In this document: in pieces, positions 8,978-17,724 of the stretch
How the letters are laid out: every line of letters starts with the position of its first letter
Numbering within the stretch: position 1 is the stretch's first letter
Source: Herpetosiphon llansteffanensis
GTDB taxonomy: Bacteria > Chloroflexota > Chloroflexia > Chloroflexales > Herpetosiphonaceae
NCBI RefSeq assembly: GCF_003205875.1
Contig: NZ_PUBZ01000169.1
Location: 84,446 to 148,445, forward strand
DNA length: 64,000 nucleotides
Direction: 5' to 3'
Program-made: the position numbers and the translations under genes
The notes under the pieces: generated by a model
The model's input: only the letters and a program-made list of their open reading frames with translations
Database searches by the model: none
What the model was told of the DNA's origin: nothing

Positions 8978-8994
8978 GCTGGATTAAGCGCTGC

Positions 8995-10593
8995 GTGATT
9001 GATTTTCAACAGGTACGCTATTTTTATCCCCAAGCCACAAGTGCAGCGCTTGATCGTTGTACGTTGCAGATCGCCGAAGGCGAATTTGTGCTGGTCTGTG
9101 GCGCGTCGGGTAGCGGCAAATCAAGTTTGCTGCGGGCAATTAATGGCCTGATTCCGCATTTTCATGGCGGCACATGGCAAGGCCAATTAACTGTTTGTGG
9201 CCGCGATACCCGCCACTATACGCCGCGCGATTTGGCCGAATACGTTGGCTTTGTTTTTCAAGACCCCGATGCCCAATTTGTGGTCGATATTGTCGAGGAT
9301 GAATTGGCGTTTGCCATGGAAAATGCTGGCTTACCTCAAGCAACCATGCGCCGCCGTATTGAAGAAGCCCTCGATCAACTAGAAATTGCCCATTTGCGCC
9401 ATCGCTCCTTGGCCAGCCTCTCTGGTGGCGAGCGCCAACGGGTCGCAATTGCCGCCGCATTAACCGTTCAGCCCCAAATTTTAGTGCTCGATGAACCAAC
9501 CTCGCAGCTTGATCCCCATACTGCCGAAGAAGTGCTGACCGCTTTGCAAAAGCTCAACGCCGATTTGGGCCTCACGATTGTGCTTTCGGAGCATCGCTTA
9601 GAGCGCGTTGTACAATATGTCGATCGGATTGTGTGGATGCATGCTGGCAAGATTGCGCTTGCTGACGTGCCGCGCACTGTTCTGGCGCAGATGCCATTTG
9701 CCCCGCCGTTGGTCGAAGTTGCCCGCCATTTCAACTGGCAGCCATTGCCATTGACCATCAAGCAAGGCCGCGCTGCTGTGCGCCAACAGCCAATTAGTGC
9801 CCAACCAAAACTGCCGATAGCCCCAACCTTGGGTGCTGAATTATTGCGCGCCGAAGCCATCGATGCCAGCTATGCCGAGCAACCAGCCTTGCGGGCCGTC
9901 AATCTGCGCTTACGTGCTGGCGAGATTCTGGCGATTATGGGCCGCAATGGTTCTGGCAAAACCACCTTGCTACGACATTTGGTTGGCTTACAACAACCAA
10001 CCAAAGGCCGCGTGTTGGTGCAGCAACAACCAATTGCCAATCGTGCGGTTGAGCAATTGGCCCAGCAGATTGGCTTTGTGCCGCAAAACCCCAGCGACAT
10101 CTTGTTTCATCCCAGTTTAGAGCAAGAGCTGGCGTGGACGCTCAAAAATCATGGTCAGGCAATTGATCAACGCCACATTGAACAAACCTTGCAACACTTG
10201 AATTTGCTGCATCTGCGCGAGCGTCACCCGCGTGATCTTTCTGGTGGCGAGGCTCAACGGGCAGCATTTGCCGCAATTGTGGTCGCCAAGCCACAAATTC
10301 TCTTGCTCGATGAGCCAACCAGAGGCTTGGATTATGCAGCAAAACAACAGCTCGCTACCTTCCTGCAAGCCTTGGCCAGCGGACAGCATGGCATTATCGT
10401 CGTAACCCACGATGTCGAATTTGTGGCCTTGTGCGCTCAGCGAGTGGTTTTGTTGGGCGAGGGCGAAGTCGTGGTCGAGGGCACGCCGCAAGTTGTGTTG
10501 GGCGATTCGCTGCTGTTTTCAACCCAGGTGGGCAAATTATTTCCCAACTATGGCTGGCTGAGCGTTGGCGACGTGCTGGCTGGCACGCAATAA
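8995..10593 (+). CDS. Fused ECF-type ABC transporter ATPase (two nucleotide-binding domains)
   Basis: The 532-residue protein has two complete ABC ATPase domains in tandem. Domain 1 has Walker A GASGSGKSS, signature LSGGERQR and Walker B ILVLDEPTSQLD. Domain 2 has GRNGSGKTT, LSGGEAQR and ILLLDEPTRGLD. The Q-loop VFQDPDAQFV in domain 1 is typical of energy-coupling-factor (EcfA/CbiO) ATPases, which drive uptake of vitamins and metal ions. It is the fused form of EcfA1 and EcfA2. The start is GTG at 8995. No EcfT or substrate-binding S component lies nearby, so the transported compound cannot be inferred. A minus-strand terminator immediately follows. Confidence 0.9.
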   Translation: MIDFQQVRYFYPQATSAALDRCTLQIAEGEFVLVCGASGSGKSSLLRAINGLIPHFHGGTWQGQLTVCGRDTRHYTPRDLAEYVGFVFQDPDAQFVVDIVEDELAFAMENAGLPQATMRRRIEEALDQLEIAHLRHRSLASLSGGERQRVAIAAALTVQPQILVLDEPTSQLDPHTAEEVLTALQKLNADLGLTIVLSEHRLERVVQYVDRIVWMHAGKIALADVPRTVLAQMPFAPPLVEVARHFNWQPLPLTIKQGRAAVRQQPISAQPKLPIAPTLGAELLRAEAIDASYAEQPALRAVNLRLRAGEILAIMGRNGSGKTTLLRHLVGLQQPTKGRVLVQQQPIANRAVEQLAQQIGFVPQNPSDILFHPSLEQELAWTLKNHGQAIDQRHIEQTLQHLNLLHLRERHPRDLSGGEAQRAAFAAIVVAKPQILLLDEPTRGLDYAAKQQLATFLQALASGQHGIIVVTHDVEFVALCAQRVVLLGEGEVVVEGTPQVVLGDSLLFSTQVGKLFPNYGWLSVGDVLAGTQ

Positions 10594-10625
10594 AAAAGCC
10601 CGCTATCTTCGTACAACAGCGGGCT
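10591..10625 (-). terminator. Terminator of pspA
   Basis: AGCCCGCT (10597-10604) and AGCGGGCT (10618-10625) form an 8-bp stem. Read on the minus strand the stem is followed by six T residues (10592-10597), the form of an intrinsic terminator for the minus-strand pspA gene. Read on the plus strand there is no U tract. Confidence 0.75.
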
Positions 10626-10639
10626 GGGCAACCATTCAA

Positions 10640-11299
10640 TTAGCTTTGATTCACTTTGGCCTTGAGCGCAGCCAATTCGGCTTCGAGCGAGGTTTCTTGC
10701 TCCAAATCGCGGAATTTATTTTCCAGCGAATTGCTCTCCAATTTGGCCATTGCCTCTGCTTTGTACAAGCGATCGTCGATCCGTTCTTCCATCGCGCCTA
10801 AACGATCGCCTAATTCGCCTGAGCCTTGCATATTTTGCAGTGCTCTGGTGGCGGCTTCTTGCGATGTGGCGCGGCTGGTTTTGGCTTTGATCAAATCGCG
10901 TTTTGCTCGTGCCTCACCAATTTGCTGTTCCAATCGGGCAATTGCAGTGCGAAAATCTTTAACTTGCGCGCTTTGGGTTTCCGATTGGGTTGCATATTCG
11001 CTGGCGGCGGCGCTATAGTGGCGCTTGCGTTCCAATGCCGAACGGGCCAACTGTTCGTCGTTGCGTTCGAGGGCATTGGTGGCTTTGCGTTCCCAATCAT
11101 CAGCTTGTTTGCGATTTTCGTCGCGCTTTTGCTCCATGCGGGTTGCTTGGGCCATGGCCATGGCGGTTGCTCGTTTGGCCTCGCCATATTGAGCTTCAAG
11201 TTGGCGAATATATTCATCGGCCATAGTCACCGGGTTCTCTGCCCGATCAAACAAGGCGTGCAACCAAGCGCGTACAATTGTTTTGATGCGTGTCCACAT
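10640..11299 (-). CDS. pspA: PspA/IM30 (Vipp1) family membrane-stress protein
   Basis: The 219-residue protein is almost entirely charged alpha-helix. It has the family N-terminus (IVRAWLHALFDRAENP), long coiled coils with AIARLEQQIGEARAKRDLI and a C-terminal GAMEERIDDRLYKAEAMAKL block. PspA/IM30 proteins are ESCRT-III-like and assemble on damaged inner membranes to keep the proton gradient. GTAGGAG precedes the ATG. A plausible promoter is TTGCAT, 18 bp, TATGCT on the minus strand around 11344-11373. It is divergent from the LysM gene, and both products plausibly serve envelope maintenance. No pspBC or pspF seen. Confidence 0.92.
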   Translation of the reverse strand: MWTRIKTIVRAWLHALFDRAENPVTMADEYIRQLEAQYGEAKRATAMAMAQATRMEQKRDENRKQADDWERKATNALERNDEQLARSALERKRHYSAAASEYATQSETQSAQVKDFRTAIARLEQQIGEARAKRDLIKAKTSRATSQEAATRALQNMQGSGELGDRLGAMEERIDDRLYKAEAMAKLESNSLENKFRDLEQETSLEAELAALKAKVNQS

Positions 11300-11400
11300 T
11301 GTGTAATGCTCCTACTGACTACTGTTGCATAGTACGTGTCACTGCTCGGAATGTTGCTTAAGCATACCGTATCTGCAAGAGCAAATGCAAGGACGCACCA

Positions 11401-11428
11401 TTGCATTGTGCTCGTTGGCATCTATAAT
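11401..11428 (+). promoter_or_regulatory. Promoter of the LysM gene
   Basis: TTGCAT (11401-11406), a 16-bp spacer and TATAAT (11423-11428), 46 bp before the ATG at 11475. Confidence 0.6.
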
Positions 11429-11474
11429 GCTTATATATGCCTCAGTTACAATCGCTTGCTAAAGGAGTTGAACT

Positions 11475-12224
11475 ATGGCCGACAAGGAAAAAAAAGGGTT
11501 TTTTGGTAATTTGGCTGATCAGATGAAGGATGCGATTGACCAAAGTCGCGAACGTGCTGAAGCCGAAGCTGAAGCTAAGCCCGCCGCTGCGCCAGGAAAT
11601 GTAATTGGTCAAATCCGAGAGCGTTTGAACGATCTGCACGAGAAGCAGGAAGAAGCTGCTTCATCATCAGTCTCGGGTGCGATTGATGCGATTAAGCAAG
11701 CCCAAGAGGCGCGCGAAAAGGCCGATGCCCAAACCGCCGCTACCAGCAACGCGCTTGCTGAGGCAGTGCGCAAAGCCCAAGAAACTGCTAAGGCCGAAGA
11801 AGCCGCCAAAGCCGAGGCTGCTAAAGCTGAAGCAGCTAAGGCCGAAGAAGCCGCTAAAGCTGAAGCAGCAGCCAACGCTGAACAACGCTATACTGTCCAA
11901 GGTGGCGATACGTTGGGCAAAATCTCAGGCCGCTTCTATGGCGATCCAGCCCAATGGCGACGAATTTACGAGGCCAACAAGGCAATTATCGGCAATAACC
12001 CCGATGTGATCAGCGTCGGCCAAGAATTTGTTATTCCCGATGCTAGCACGCCACTGCCAGCCCAACGAACCTATACGGTACGTTCTGGCGATACCATGCG
12101 CGCCATTGCCCAACGCTTCTATGGCGATGAAATGCAGTGGAAACGCATTTATCAAGCCAATCGCGACCGCATCCCTAACCCCGATGTCATTCACGTTGGC
12201 CAAGAATTTATCATCCCCGAATAA
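11475..12224 (+). CDS. Protein with two C-terminal LysM domains and an Ala/Glu/Lys-rich coiled coil
   Basis: The 249-residue protein has a basic start (MADKEKKGFFGNLADQMKD) with no signal peptide, a long Ala/Lys/Glu-rich helix (about 25-135) with repeated KAEAAKAEE units, and two LysM domains (about 138-189 and 198-248) with the YTVQGGDTLGKI and YTVRSGDTMRAI starts. Linked to its neighbours in kind, it resembles the LysM proteins with a helical head that occur beside PspA-like genes. LysM normally binds peptidoglycan or chitin glycans, but without a visible export signal the location is uncertain. AAAGGAG lies 9 bp before the ATG. The repeat region could vary in length between strains. Confidence 0.88.
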   Translation: MADKEKKGFFGNLADQMKDAIDQSRERAEAEAEAKPAAAPGNVIGQIRERLNDLHEKQEEAASSSVSGAIDAIKQAQEAREKADAQTAATSNALAEAVRKAQETAKAEEAAKAEAAKAEAAKAEEAAKAEAAANAEQRYTVQGGDTLGKISGRFYGDPAQWRRIYEANKAIIGNNPDVISVGQEFVIPDASTPLPAQRTYTVRSGDTMRAIAQRFYGDEMQWKRIYQANRDRIPNPDVIHVGQEFIIPE

Positions 12225-12238
12225 ACTTCAATTGCTGG

Positions 12239-12266
12239 GTGGATGCTGGTTTTTACTGGCATCCAC
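12239..12266 (+). terminator. Possible terminator after the LysM gene
   Basis: GTGGATGC (12239-12246) and GCATCCAC (12259-12266) form an 8-bp stem with a 12-nt loop starting 14 bp after the stop codon. It is followed by GCTGTAAAAG rather than a T run, so termination would be weak. Confidence 0.4.
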
Positions 12267-12269
12267 GCT

Positions 12270-12528
12270 GTAAAAGAGCATAGAACATAGAGCATAAGGA
12301 GTGGCTATAGGCTACAGGCTCTTGGCTAGCGGAAGATCGGTGGGATTTCCCGCCAATCGTTCATCCAAAAGCCAAAAGCCCATCGCTTATAGCCATTCGT
12401 GTTCTGCGCCGCTACGTTAAATTTTTCGCCACGAATTGCACGAAGAATCATTTTTTAGCCACAGATTCCACAGATTTTTTGATTGTTGTTCCCATAGCCT
12501 ATAGCCAACAGCCAATAGCCGCATCCTT
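12270..12528. repeat. Mosaic of short intergenic repeat modules
   Basis: No gene in this stretch. It contains AGCATAGAACATAGAGCAT, GGCTATAGGCTACAGGC, CCACAGATTCCACAGATT and CCATAGCCTATAGCCAAC words, the same families found in the other repeat-filled spacers. A TATAAT at 12529-12534 right after it may serve the glycosyltransferase gene. Confidence 0.7.
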
Positions 12529-12574
12529 TATAATTGCTGCTAGCGATTCTTTCAGTGCGAGCATACAAACAACG

Positions 12575-13681
12575 ATGCGAATTCTTCATGTGTATAAAGA
12601 TTATTTTCCGGTGCTTGGTGGGATGGAAAACCACATTCGGGTGGTTGCTGAGGGCTTGGCCGAGCGTGGCCATCAAGTCACGGTGGCGGTCAGCAATACC
12701 TACCCCAAAACCGAGATTGAGCGCCGCAATGGCGTGGCGGTGATCAAAGCAGCCCAATGGTTGCGCAAAGCCTCAACCCCAATTAGCCCAATGAGCCTGC
12801 CGCTTAGCTGGCGTGTGCCCGCTGATATTATCCATTTGCACCATCCCTTCCCGCCTGGCGATTTGCTGTATTGGCTGCGGCGGGGCAAGGCCAAATTGGT
12901 CATTACGTATCAGAGCGATATTGTGCGCCAGCGCCGTTTATTGCAACTCTATCGGCCATTGCTCACCCGCACCTTGAACGCTGCCGATCGCATTATTGCC
13001 GCTAGCCCGCAATATATTCAAACTTCGCCATGGCTTGCACCGCACGCTGCCAAATGTCGGGTTATTCCGCTGAGCGTCGATAGCGAGCGCTTTAATCAGC
13101 TTGATCATGCGGCAATTCAAGCCTTGCGCGCGCAGGTTGGCGCTCCCATGCTGCTGTTTGTTGGGCGTTTTCGCCACTACAAAGGTTTGCACTATCTGCT
13201 TGAAGCGCTGCCAAAAATTCCGCTTGCCAAGTTGGTTTTGGTTGGCATTGGCCCCGAAGAGCCACGGCTCCGCGATTTGGCGCAACGCTTAGGGATTAGC
13301 GAACGTATTGTATGGGCTGGCGAAGTCCCGGATGAAGCCTTACCAAATTACTATGCCGCTGCCGATGTATTTGTGCTACCATCCCATTTACGAGCAGAAG
13401 CATTTGGCATTGTGCAACTTGAAGCGTTGGCTGCTGGTATTCCAATCGTCAGCACGGAATTGGGCACAGGCACAAGCTTTGTCAACGCCCACGGCGAAAC
13501 TGGCTTTGTCGTACCACCAGCCGATCCTGCGGCCCTTGCCCGTGCGATCAATGTGCTGTTGGAAAATCCAGCCTTGCGCGCGCAATTTGGGGCCAATGGC
13601 CGCCAACGAGCAAGCAGCACCTTCAGTCCGCAGCGCATGCTCGATCAGATTGAAGCACTCTATAACGAGATTGTGAGTTAG
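12575..13681 (+). CDS. GT4-family glycosyltransferase
   Basis: The 368-residue cytoplasmic, probably membrane-peripheral, enzyme transfers a sugar from a nucleotide-sugar donor. The N-terminal half has MRILHVYKDYFPVLGGMENHI, the GT4 acceptor-domain opening with the GGME loop. The C-terminal half has FVGRFRHYKGLHYLLEAL, EVPDEALPNYYAAADVFVLPS and the donor-site EAFGIVQLEALAAGIPIV with the E-x7-E motif. The start at 12575 gives the usual family N-terminus. The acceptor is unknown. It is followed after only 2 bp by a Ser/Thr kinase gene, which suggests a common transcript with the two kinases and perhaps the heptose genes. Confidence 0.92.
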   Translation: MRILHVYKDYFPVLGGMENHIRVVAEGLAERGHQVTVAVSNTYPKTEIERRNGVAVIKAAQWLRKASTPISPMSLPLSWRVPADIIHLHHPFPPGDLLYWLRRGKAKLVITYQSDIVRQRRLLQLYRPLLTRTLNAADRIIAASPQYIQTSPWLAPHAAKCRVIPLSVDSERFNQLDHAAIQALRAQVGAPMLLFVGRFRHYKGLHYLLEALPKIPLAKLVLVGIGPEEPRLRDLAQRLGISERIVWAGEVPDEALPNYYAAADVFVLPSHLRAEAFGIVQLEALAAGIPIVSTELGTGTSFVNAHGETGFVVPPADPAALARAINVLLENPALRAQFGANGRQRASSTFSPQRMLDQIEALYNEIVS

Positions 13682-13683
13682 GT

Positions 13684-14931
13684 ATGTTGTTACAAGCAGG
13701 AACCGAATTGTTGGGGCGCTACCATATCGTGCGGGCCATTGGTCAAGGCGGTATGAGCGCGGTCTATGCAGCCTTTGATCGCCAATTGAATACTCCTGTG
13801 GCGATCAAACACTTTCGCAATTCCGATCCTGCTTTGCATGCCAATCTCGACCGCGAAGCTCAGATTTTGGCGCGTTTGCAGCACCCCGCCTTGCCGCGCG
13901 TCTATGATATTCGCCGCGAAAACGACGATGCCTATTTGATTATGGATTTGATCGAGGGCGAAACGCTTGGCACGTTGCTGACCCAACGCGGCAGCGGCTT
14001 TGAGCCTGCAACCGTGGTGGCGTGGGCAGCAACCTTGGCCGAACCACTCAGCTACTTGCATCAGCAACAGCCGCCGGTGATTCACCGCGACATCAAGCCG
14101 CATAATGTGATGCGCACGCCCACCGGCAAGTTGATTTTGCTCGATTTTGGCTTAGCCAAGCAATGGTCAACTGGCCAGCAAAGCGTGATTGCCTACACCC
14201 TGCCCTATGCCTCGTTGGAGCAAATTCAAGGCACAAACACGCTCGATCAGCGCAGCGATGTGTATGGGTTTGGCGCAACGCTCTATCATTTGCTGACCAA
14301 TCGCGAGCCAGTGGATGCCTTGACACGCGCCAGCGCTCAAATTTATGCCAACCCCGATCCCTTGCCGGTGCCAAGCAGTCTGAATAGTACGGTTAACTCA
14401 GCGCTGGATCGGGTGCTGCTGGATTGTTTGGCCTTGCGTGCCCACGAACGGCCTGCCAGCATTCGTGAGGTGGTGCGTTTGTTGCAAGCAGCACAAACCG
14501 CAACGGTCAGCGTGCCCATGGTTGCGGCCACGAGCGCTGGCCAGCCAACAATTCGGGTTGATGCTCAATTGCCTGATGGCGTAAGTTATGCGCCGCCACG
14601 GCGGATTGATCCTCGCCCAGCGCCTGCTTCAACTCCCGTAGCTCCGCCCCGCCCACGGCGCTCAATTTCGCGCTGGAGTGCTGCTGAGCAAATGAATCGT
14701 GCCCAATGGAGTATGCCCAACTATGAGCAGCTATATCAAGATAGGGCAGAGCCAAAGCCATTTAGCCCAATCAATAACCCACAGTGGATTATTGCCCGCG
14801 ATGTAAGCAATAGGCGGATTAAATCGGCACTTGATGATGACGACGATGGAATTAGTCCAAGCCAAGTTGTGAATGTTATCTTCTTTCTGTTAATTATCAT
14901 TGTTATAGGATCGTGTCCATTTTTGGGCTAG
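13684..14931 (+). CDS. Membrane-anchored Ser/Thr protein kinase (first of a tandem pair)
   Basis: A Hanks-type (PknB-like) kinase of 415 residues. Catalytic residues are intact: glycine loop GQGGMSAVY (20-28), lysine in VAIKHF (K42), HRDIKPHN (D136) and DFG (154-156). After the kinase domain (to about 265) there is a Pro/Arg-rich juxtamembrane region and a C-terminal helix (VVNVIFFLLIIIVIGSCPFLG) with almost no external part, so it lacks an extracellular sensor. It starts 2 bp after the glycosyltransferase stop and ends 9 bp before its paralog. Substrates are unknown. Confidence 0.93.
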   Translation: MLLQAGTELLGRYHIVRAIGQGGMSAVYAAFDRQLNTPVAIKHFRNSDPALHANLDREAQILARLQHPALPRVYDIRRENDDAYLIMDLIEGETLGTLLTQRGSGFEPATVVAWAATLAEPLSYLHQQQPPVIHRDIKPHNVMRTPTGKLILLDFGLAKQWSTGQQSVIAYTLPYASLEQIQGTNTLDQRSDVYGFGATLYHLLTNREPVDALTRASAQIYANPDPLPVPSSLNSTVNSALDRVLLDCLALRAHERPASIREVVRLLQAAQTATVSVPMVAATSAGQPTIRVDAQLPDGVSYAPPRRIDPRPAPASTPVAPPRPRRSISRWSAAEQMNRAQWSMPNYEQLYQDRAEPKPFSPINNPQWIIARDVSNRRIKSALDDDDDGISPSQVVNVIFFLLIIIVIGSCPFLG

Positions 14932-14940
14932 GGAGTAGTT

Positions 14941-16011
14941 ATGAGTTTAGGAGTTGGTTCAACCTTGCTTGGGCGCTACCAAATTTTGCGCTTAATTGGC
15001 CAAGGTGGCATGGGCACGGTGTATGCAGCGTTTGATCAACAACTCAAACATCAGCTGGCAATTAAATATTTTCGCGGCCAGGATGCAGTTTTTCAAAGTA
15101 ATTTGGAGCGCGAGGCCCAGTTGCTGGCGCGCTTGCGTCACCCAGCGTTGCCCCGCGTCTACGATTTGCAGCGGGTTGGTGATGCCGCTTTTTTAATCAT
15201 GGATTTGATCGAGGGCGAGAATCTTGAAACACTTTTAGCCCACCGCAGTGCTGCTTTTGAGCCAGATGTGGTGCTGGCGTGGGCCAATGCACTTGCGCCG
15301 GCAATCAGCTATTTGCATCATCAAACGCCACCAGTGATTCACCGTGATATTAAGCCGCAAAACATTATTCGCACGCCAGAAGGCCAATTGATGTTGGTCG
15401 ATTTTGGCTTGGCCAAACAATGGGCTTCCTCAAACCAAAGCGTCGTCGCCTACACCTTGGCCTACGCCGCCTTGGAGCAAATTCAAGCCACCAGCCCTGT
15501 CAGTCAGCGCAGCGATGTGTATAGTTTTGCTGCTACGCTCTATCATTTGCTCACCAATTGCGAGCCAGCAGATGCACTAACCCGCGCCAGCAGCTTGATC
15601 AATGGCCAGCCTGATCCGTTGCTGAGTGCTGATTTGTTGAATTCCGCAGTTTCGCCCAGCCTAGCAGCAGCATTACATAATGGATTGGCTTTAGCTGCGC
15701 ACGAGCGGCCTGCCAGTATCGATCAATTAATGCGTCAATTGCAACAGGGCTACCAAAATCAAGTGCTGCTTAGCAGCGCAGGCCAACCAACAATTGTGCA
15801 GCGCCAAGCAGTGCAAACAATTGCCTTGCCAACTGCCACCAAGCCCGCTGTTTCGCCCCAGCAAATACTTCAGCCGCAAAGAGCACCACAGCAGATGACC
15901 TACCAAGAAACGACCGACATGGAAGATCCATTCACCCGTTTTATTGTTTTTGCTGCGGTTTTCATTGTGCTAGCCTTAGTCGCACTTTGCTTCTACGGAC
16001 AATCATTCTAA
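14941..16011 (+). CDS. Membrane-anchored Ser/Thr protein kinase (second of a tandem pair)
   Basis: A 356-residue paralog of the preceding kinase, collinear through the catalytic domain: GQGGMGTVY at 20-28, K42, HRDIKPQN with D136 and DFG at 154-156. After about residue 265 the two diverge. This one has a shorter Gln/Pro-rich linker and a C-terminal helix (FIVFAAVFIVLALVALCFY) with a very short tail. Tandem duplication with a diverged linker suggests different partners downstream of the same kinase core. Only 9 bp separate the two, consistent with one transcript. Confidence 0.93.
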   Translation: MSLGVGSTLLGRYQILRLIGQGGMGTVYAAFDQQLKHQLAIKYFRGQDAVFQSNLEREAQLLARLRHPALPRVYDLQRVGDAAFLIMDLIEGENLETLLAHRSAAFEPDVVLAWANALAPAISYLHHQTPPVIHRDIKPQNIIRTPEGQLMLVDFGLAKQWASSNQSVVAYTLAYAALEQIQATSPVSQRSDVYSFAATLYHLLTNCEPADALTRASSLINGQPDPLLSADLLNSAVSPSLAAALHNGLALAAHERPASIDQLMRQLQQGYQNQVLLSSAGQPTIVQRQAVQTIALPTATKPAVSPQQILQPQRAPQQMTYQETTDMEDPFTRFIVFAAVFIVLALVALCFYGQSF

Positions 16012-16099
16012 CAATCCTCTGCTTTGGCTGATCTGCGCTGGGCAAGGTTTTGTGGTATGCTTGGCGTATTTGAGCTTTAAAATCAAAGGAGTCGCAGCC

Positions 16100-16681
16100 G
16101 TGGCTGATTACAGCGCCTATATTGAAAAAAGTTTTCGTGAACATATTGCGATGGCTGAGCAGGTCTTGGCCGAACAATCAGCAACGATTAATGCCATGGC
16201 CAATGTGTTGATTGAATGCTATCAACAAGGCCATAAGGCTATTTTTTGTGGCAATGGTGGCAGTGCCGCTGATGCCCAACATCTTGCCGCCGAGTTTGTC
16301 GGGCGCTATTTGATCGACCGTCGCCCGATTCCGGCCTTGGCTTTGCACACCGATACCTCAACCTTAACCGCCGTCGGCAACGACTATGGCTACGATCAAG
16401 TCTTTTCGCGCCAAGTCCAAGCCCATATGAACCCAGGTGATGTGCTGGTTTGTTTGACCACCAGCGGCAACTCGGTTAACGTAATCAAGGCTGCCGAAGT
16501 GGCCCGTGAGTTGGGCAACCCGGTTTTGGCTTTGCTTGGTGGCGATGGCGGCAAGATTCTGCCATTGTGCGACCATGCCTTGGTTGTGCCCTTCAAATTG
16601 CCGTATCTGGTGCAAGAAATTTCGATGGTCGTTGGCCATTTATTATGCGACCTGACCGAGCAAGCCTTGTTTGCCAAATAA
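16100..16681 (+). CDS. gmhA: Phosphoheptose isomerase (SIS domain)
   Basis: Converts sedoheptulose 7-phosphate to D-glycero-D-manno-heptose 7-phosphate, the first step of nucleotide-heptose synthesis. The 193-residue length and the SIS motifs fit GmhA: CGNGGSAADAQHLAAEFVGR, ALHTDTSTLTAVGNDYGYD and LTTSGNSVNVIKA. The start is GTG at 16100, preceded by AAAGGAG at 9 bp. A strong terminator follows 20 bp after the stop, so gmhB next door probably has another promoter or relies on readthrough. The presence of gmhB supports the heptose assignment over the related DiaA proteins. Confidence 0.93.
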   Translation: MADYSAYIEKSFREHIAMAEQVLAEQSATINAMANVLIECYQQGHKAIFCGNGGSAADAQHLAAEFVGRYLIDRRPIPALALHTDTSTLTAVGNDYGYDQVFSRQVQAHMNPGDVLVCLTTSGNSVNVIKAAEVARELGNPVLALLGGDGGKILPLCDHALVVPFKLPYLVQEISMVVGHLLCDLTEQALFAK

Positions 16682-16701
16682 CTGGCTTGATCGACGCAAC
16701 G

Positions 16702-16733
16702 ACGCAGCGATTGAATGATCGCTGCGTTTTTTA
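16702..16733 (+). terminator. Intrinsic terminator after gmhA
   Basis: Perfect 10-bp stem ACGCAGCGAT/ATCGCTGCGT with a 6-nt loop, followed by a T run (GTTTTTTAA). It lies between gmhA and gmhB. Confidence 0.85.
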
Positions 16734-16757
16734 ATTAAGTTTTTTAGGTGAGATTTA

Positions 16758-17300
16758 ATGATGAGCCAAGCAGCTGTATTTATTGATCGTGATGGCACGA
16801 TTAATGTTGAAGTTAATTATTTGCATCAGCCAGAACTGGTGCAACTTGAGCAAACGGTTGGACAAGCAATTGCCCGCTTGAATCAGGCTGGTTTTTTGGT
16901 TTTAGTGGTGACGAATCAATCGGGCATTGCTCGTGGCTACTATAGCGCTGAGGATATGCAGGCGGTGCATCGGCGGATTAGCGAACTGCTTCAGCCATTT
17001 AATGCGCATATCGATGGCTGGTATTACTGCCCGCATCATCCCGAGGTTACTGGCGAATGTGCCTGTCGCAAGCCCAATTTGGGCATGTTCGAGCAAGCCC
17101 AAGCCGAATTTGCGATCGATCTCAGCCGTTCGTGGATGATTGGCGATAAACTGCTCGATGTGCAAGCAGGCATTAATTTGGGCGTGCCTGCCATTATGGT
17201 GCAAACCGGCTATGGCGCACAGCATCAACACGATTTGCCAGCCCATGCTATGCTGGTAGCGAATCTTAATGCTGCGGTCGACCTGATTGTGCAGGAGTAA
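16758..17300 (+). CDS. gmhB: D-glycero-D-manno-heptose 1,7-bisphosphate 7-phosphatase (HAD family)
   Basis: A HAD-IIIA phosphatase of 180 residues that removes the C7 phosphate of the heptose bisphosphate. Motif I is FIDRDGTIN with both Asp residues, motif II LVVTNQSGIARG, and the zinc-binding CPHHPEVTGECACRKP loop with four ligands (Cys-His-Cys-Cys) is typical of GmhB. Motif IV is MIGDKLLDVQAG. With gmhA just upstream, it supports nucleotide-heptose synthesis. The kinase/adenylyl- or guanylyltransferase that would complete the pathway is not in the window. The histidinol-phosphatase branch of the same fold is the main alternative and is less likely here. Confidence 0.92.
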   Translation: MMSQAAVFIDRDGTINVEVNYLHQPELVQLEQTVGQAIARLNQAGFLVLVVTNQSGIARGYYSAEDMQAVHRRISELLQPFNAHIDGWYYCPHHPEVTGECACRKPNLGMFEQAQAEFAIDLSRSWMIGDKLLDVQAGINLGVPAIMVQTGYGAQHQHDLPAHAMLVANLNAAVDLIVQE

Positions 17301-17302
17301 GT

Positions 17303-17692
17303 ATGCAACCTCAATCACCCCAACCACCACAATTCCAACAACAACCAACCGTTCAAATCGTGCCGCCATGGATGATCTCGGCTACCTTCGATTTGCCAGG
17401 CTTTCGGGTTGTGCAAAATCGGGGGATTGTGCGGGGCATTGTGGTGCGCTCGCGTTCAGTCTTTGGCACGATTGGCGCTTCACTGCAAACTTTAGTCGGC
17501 GGTAACATTACCATTTGGTCGAAGCTCTGCGAGCAAGCACGGCTCGAAGCGTTTGAAATTATGTCATTGCATGCCGCCGAATTGGGTGCAAACGCGATTA
17601 TTGCTATGCGCTACGATGCGACCGAAATTAGCGCTGGCGTAACCGAAGTGCTGGCCTATGGCAGCGCCGTCATCGTCGAACCAGTTCGCTAA
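17303..17692 (+). CDS. YbjQ/UPF0145-like protein
   Basis: The 129-residue protein has a Pro/Gln-rich N-terminus (about 1-25) followed by the compact YbjQ-type fold: GFRVVQNRGIVRGIVVRS, ARLEAFEIMSLHAAELGANAI and a final TEVLAYGSAVIV strand. The family has a pentameric fold of unknown function, sometimes annotated as heavy-metal-binding. It starts 2 bp after the gmhB stop, so the two are cotranscribed. A strong bidirectional terminator follows. Confidence 0.88.
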   Translation: MQPQSPQPPQFQQQPTVQIVPPWMISATFDLPGFRVVQNRGIVRGIVVRSRSVFGTIGASLQTLVGGNITIWSKLCEQARLEAFEIMSLHAAELGANAIIAMRYDATEISAGVTEVLAYGSAVIVEPVR

Positions 17693-17724
17693 ATCTAATG
17701 GCTTGATAAAAATTATTGTACGCA

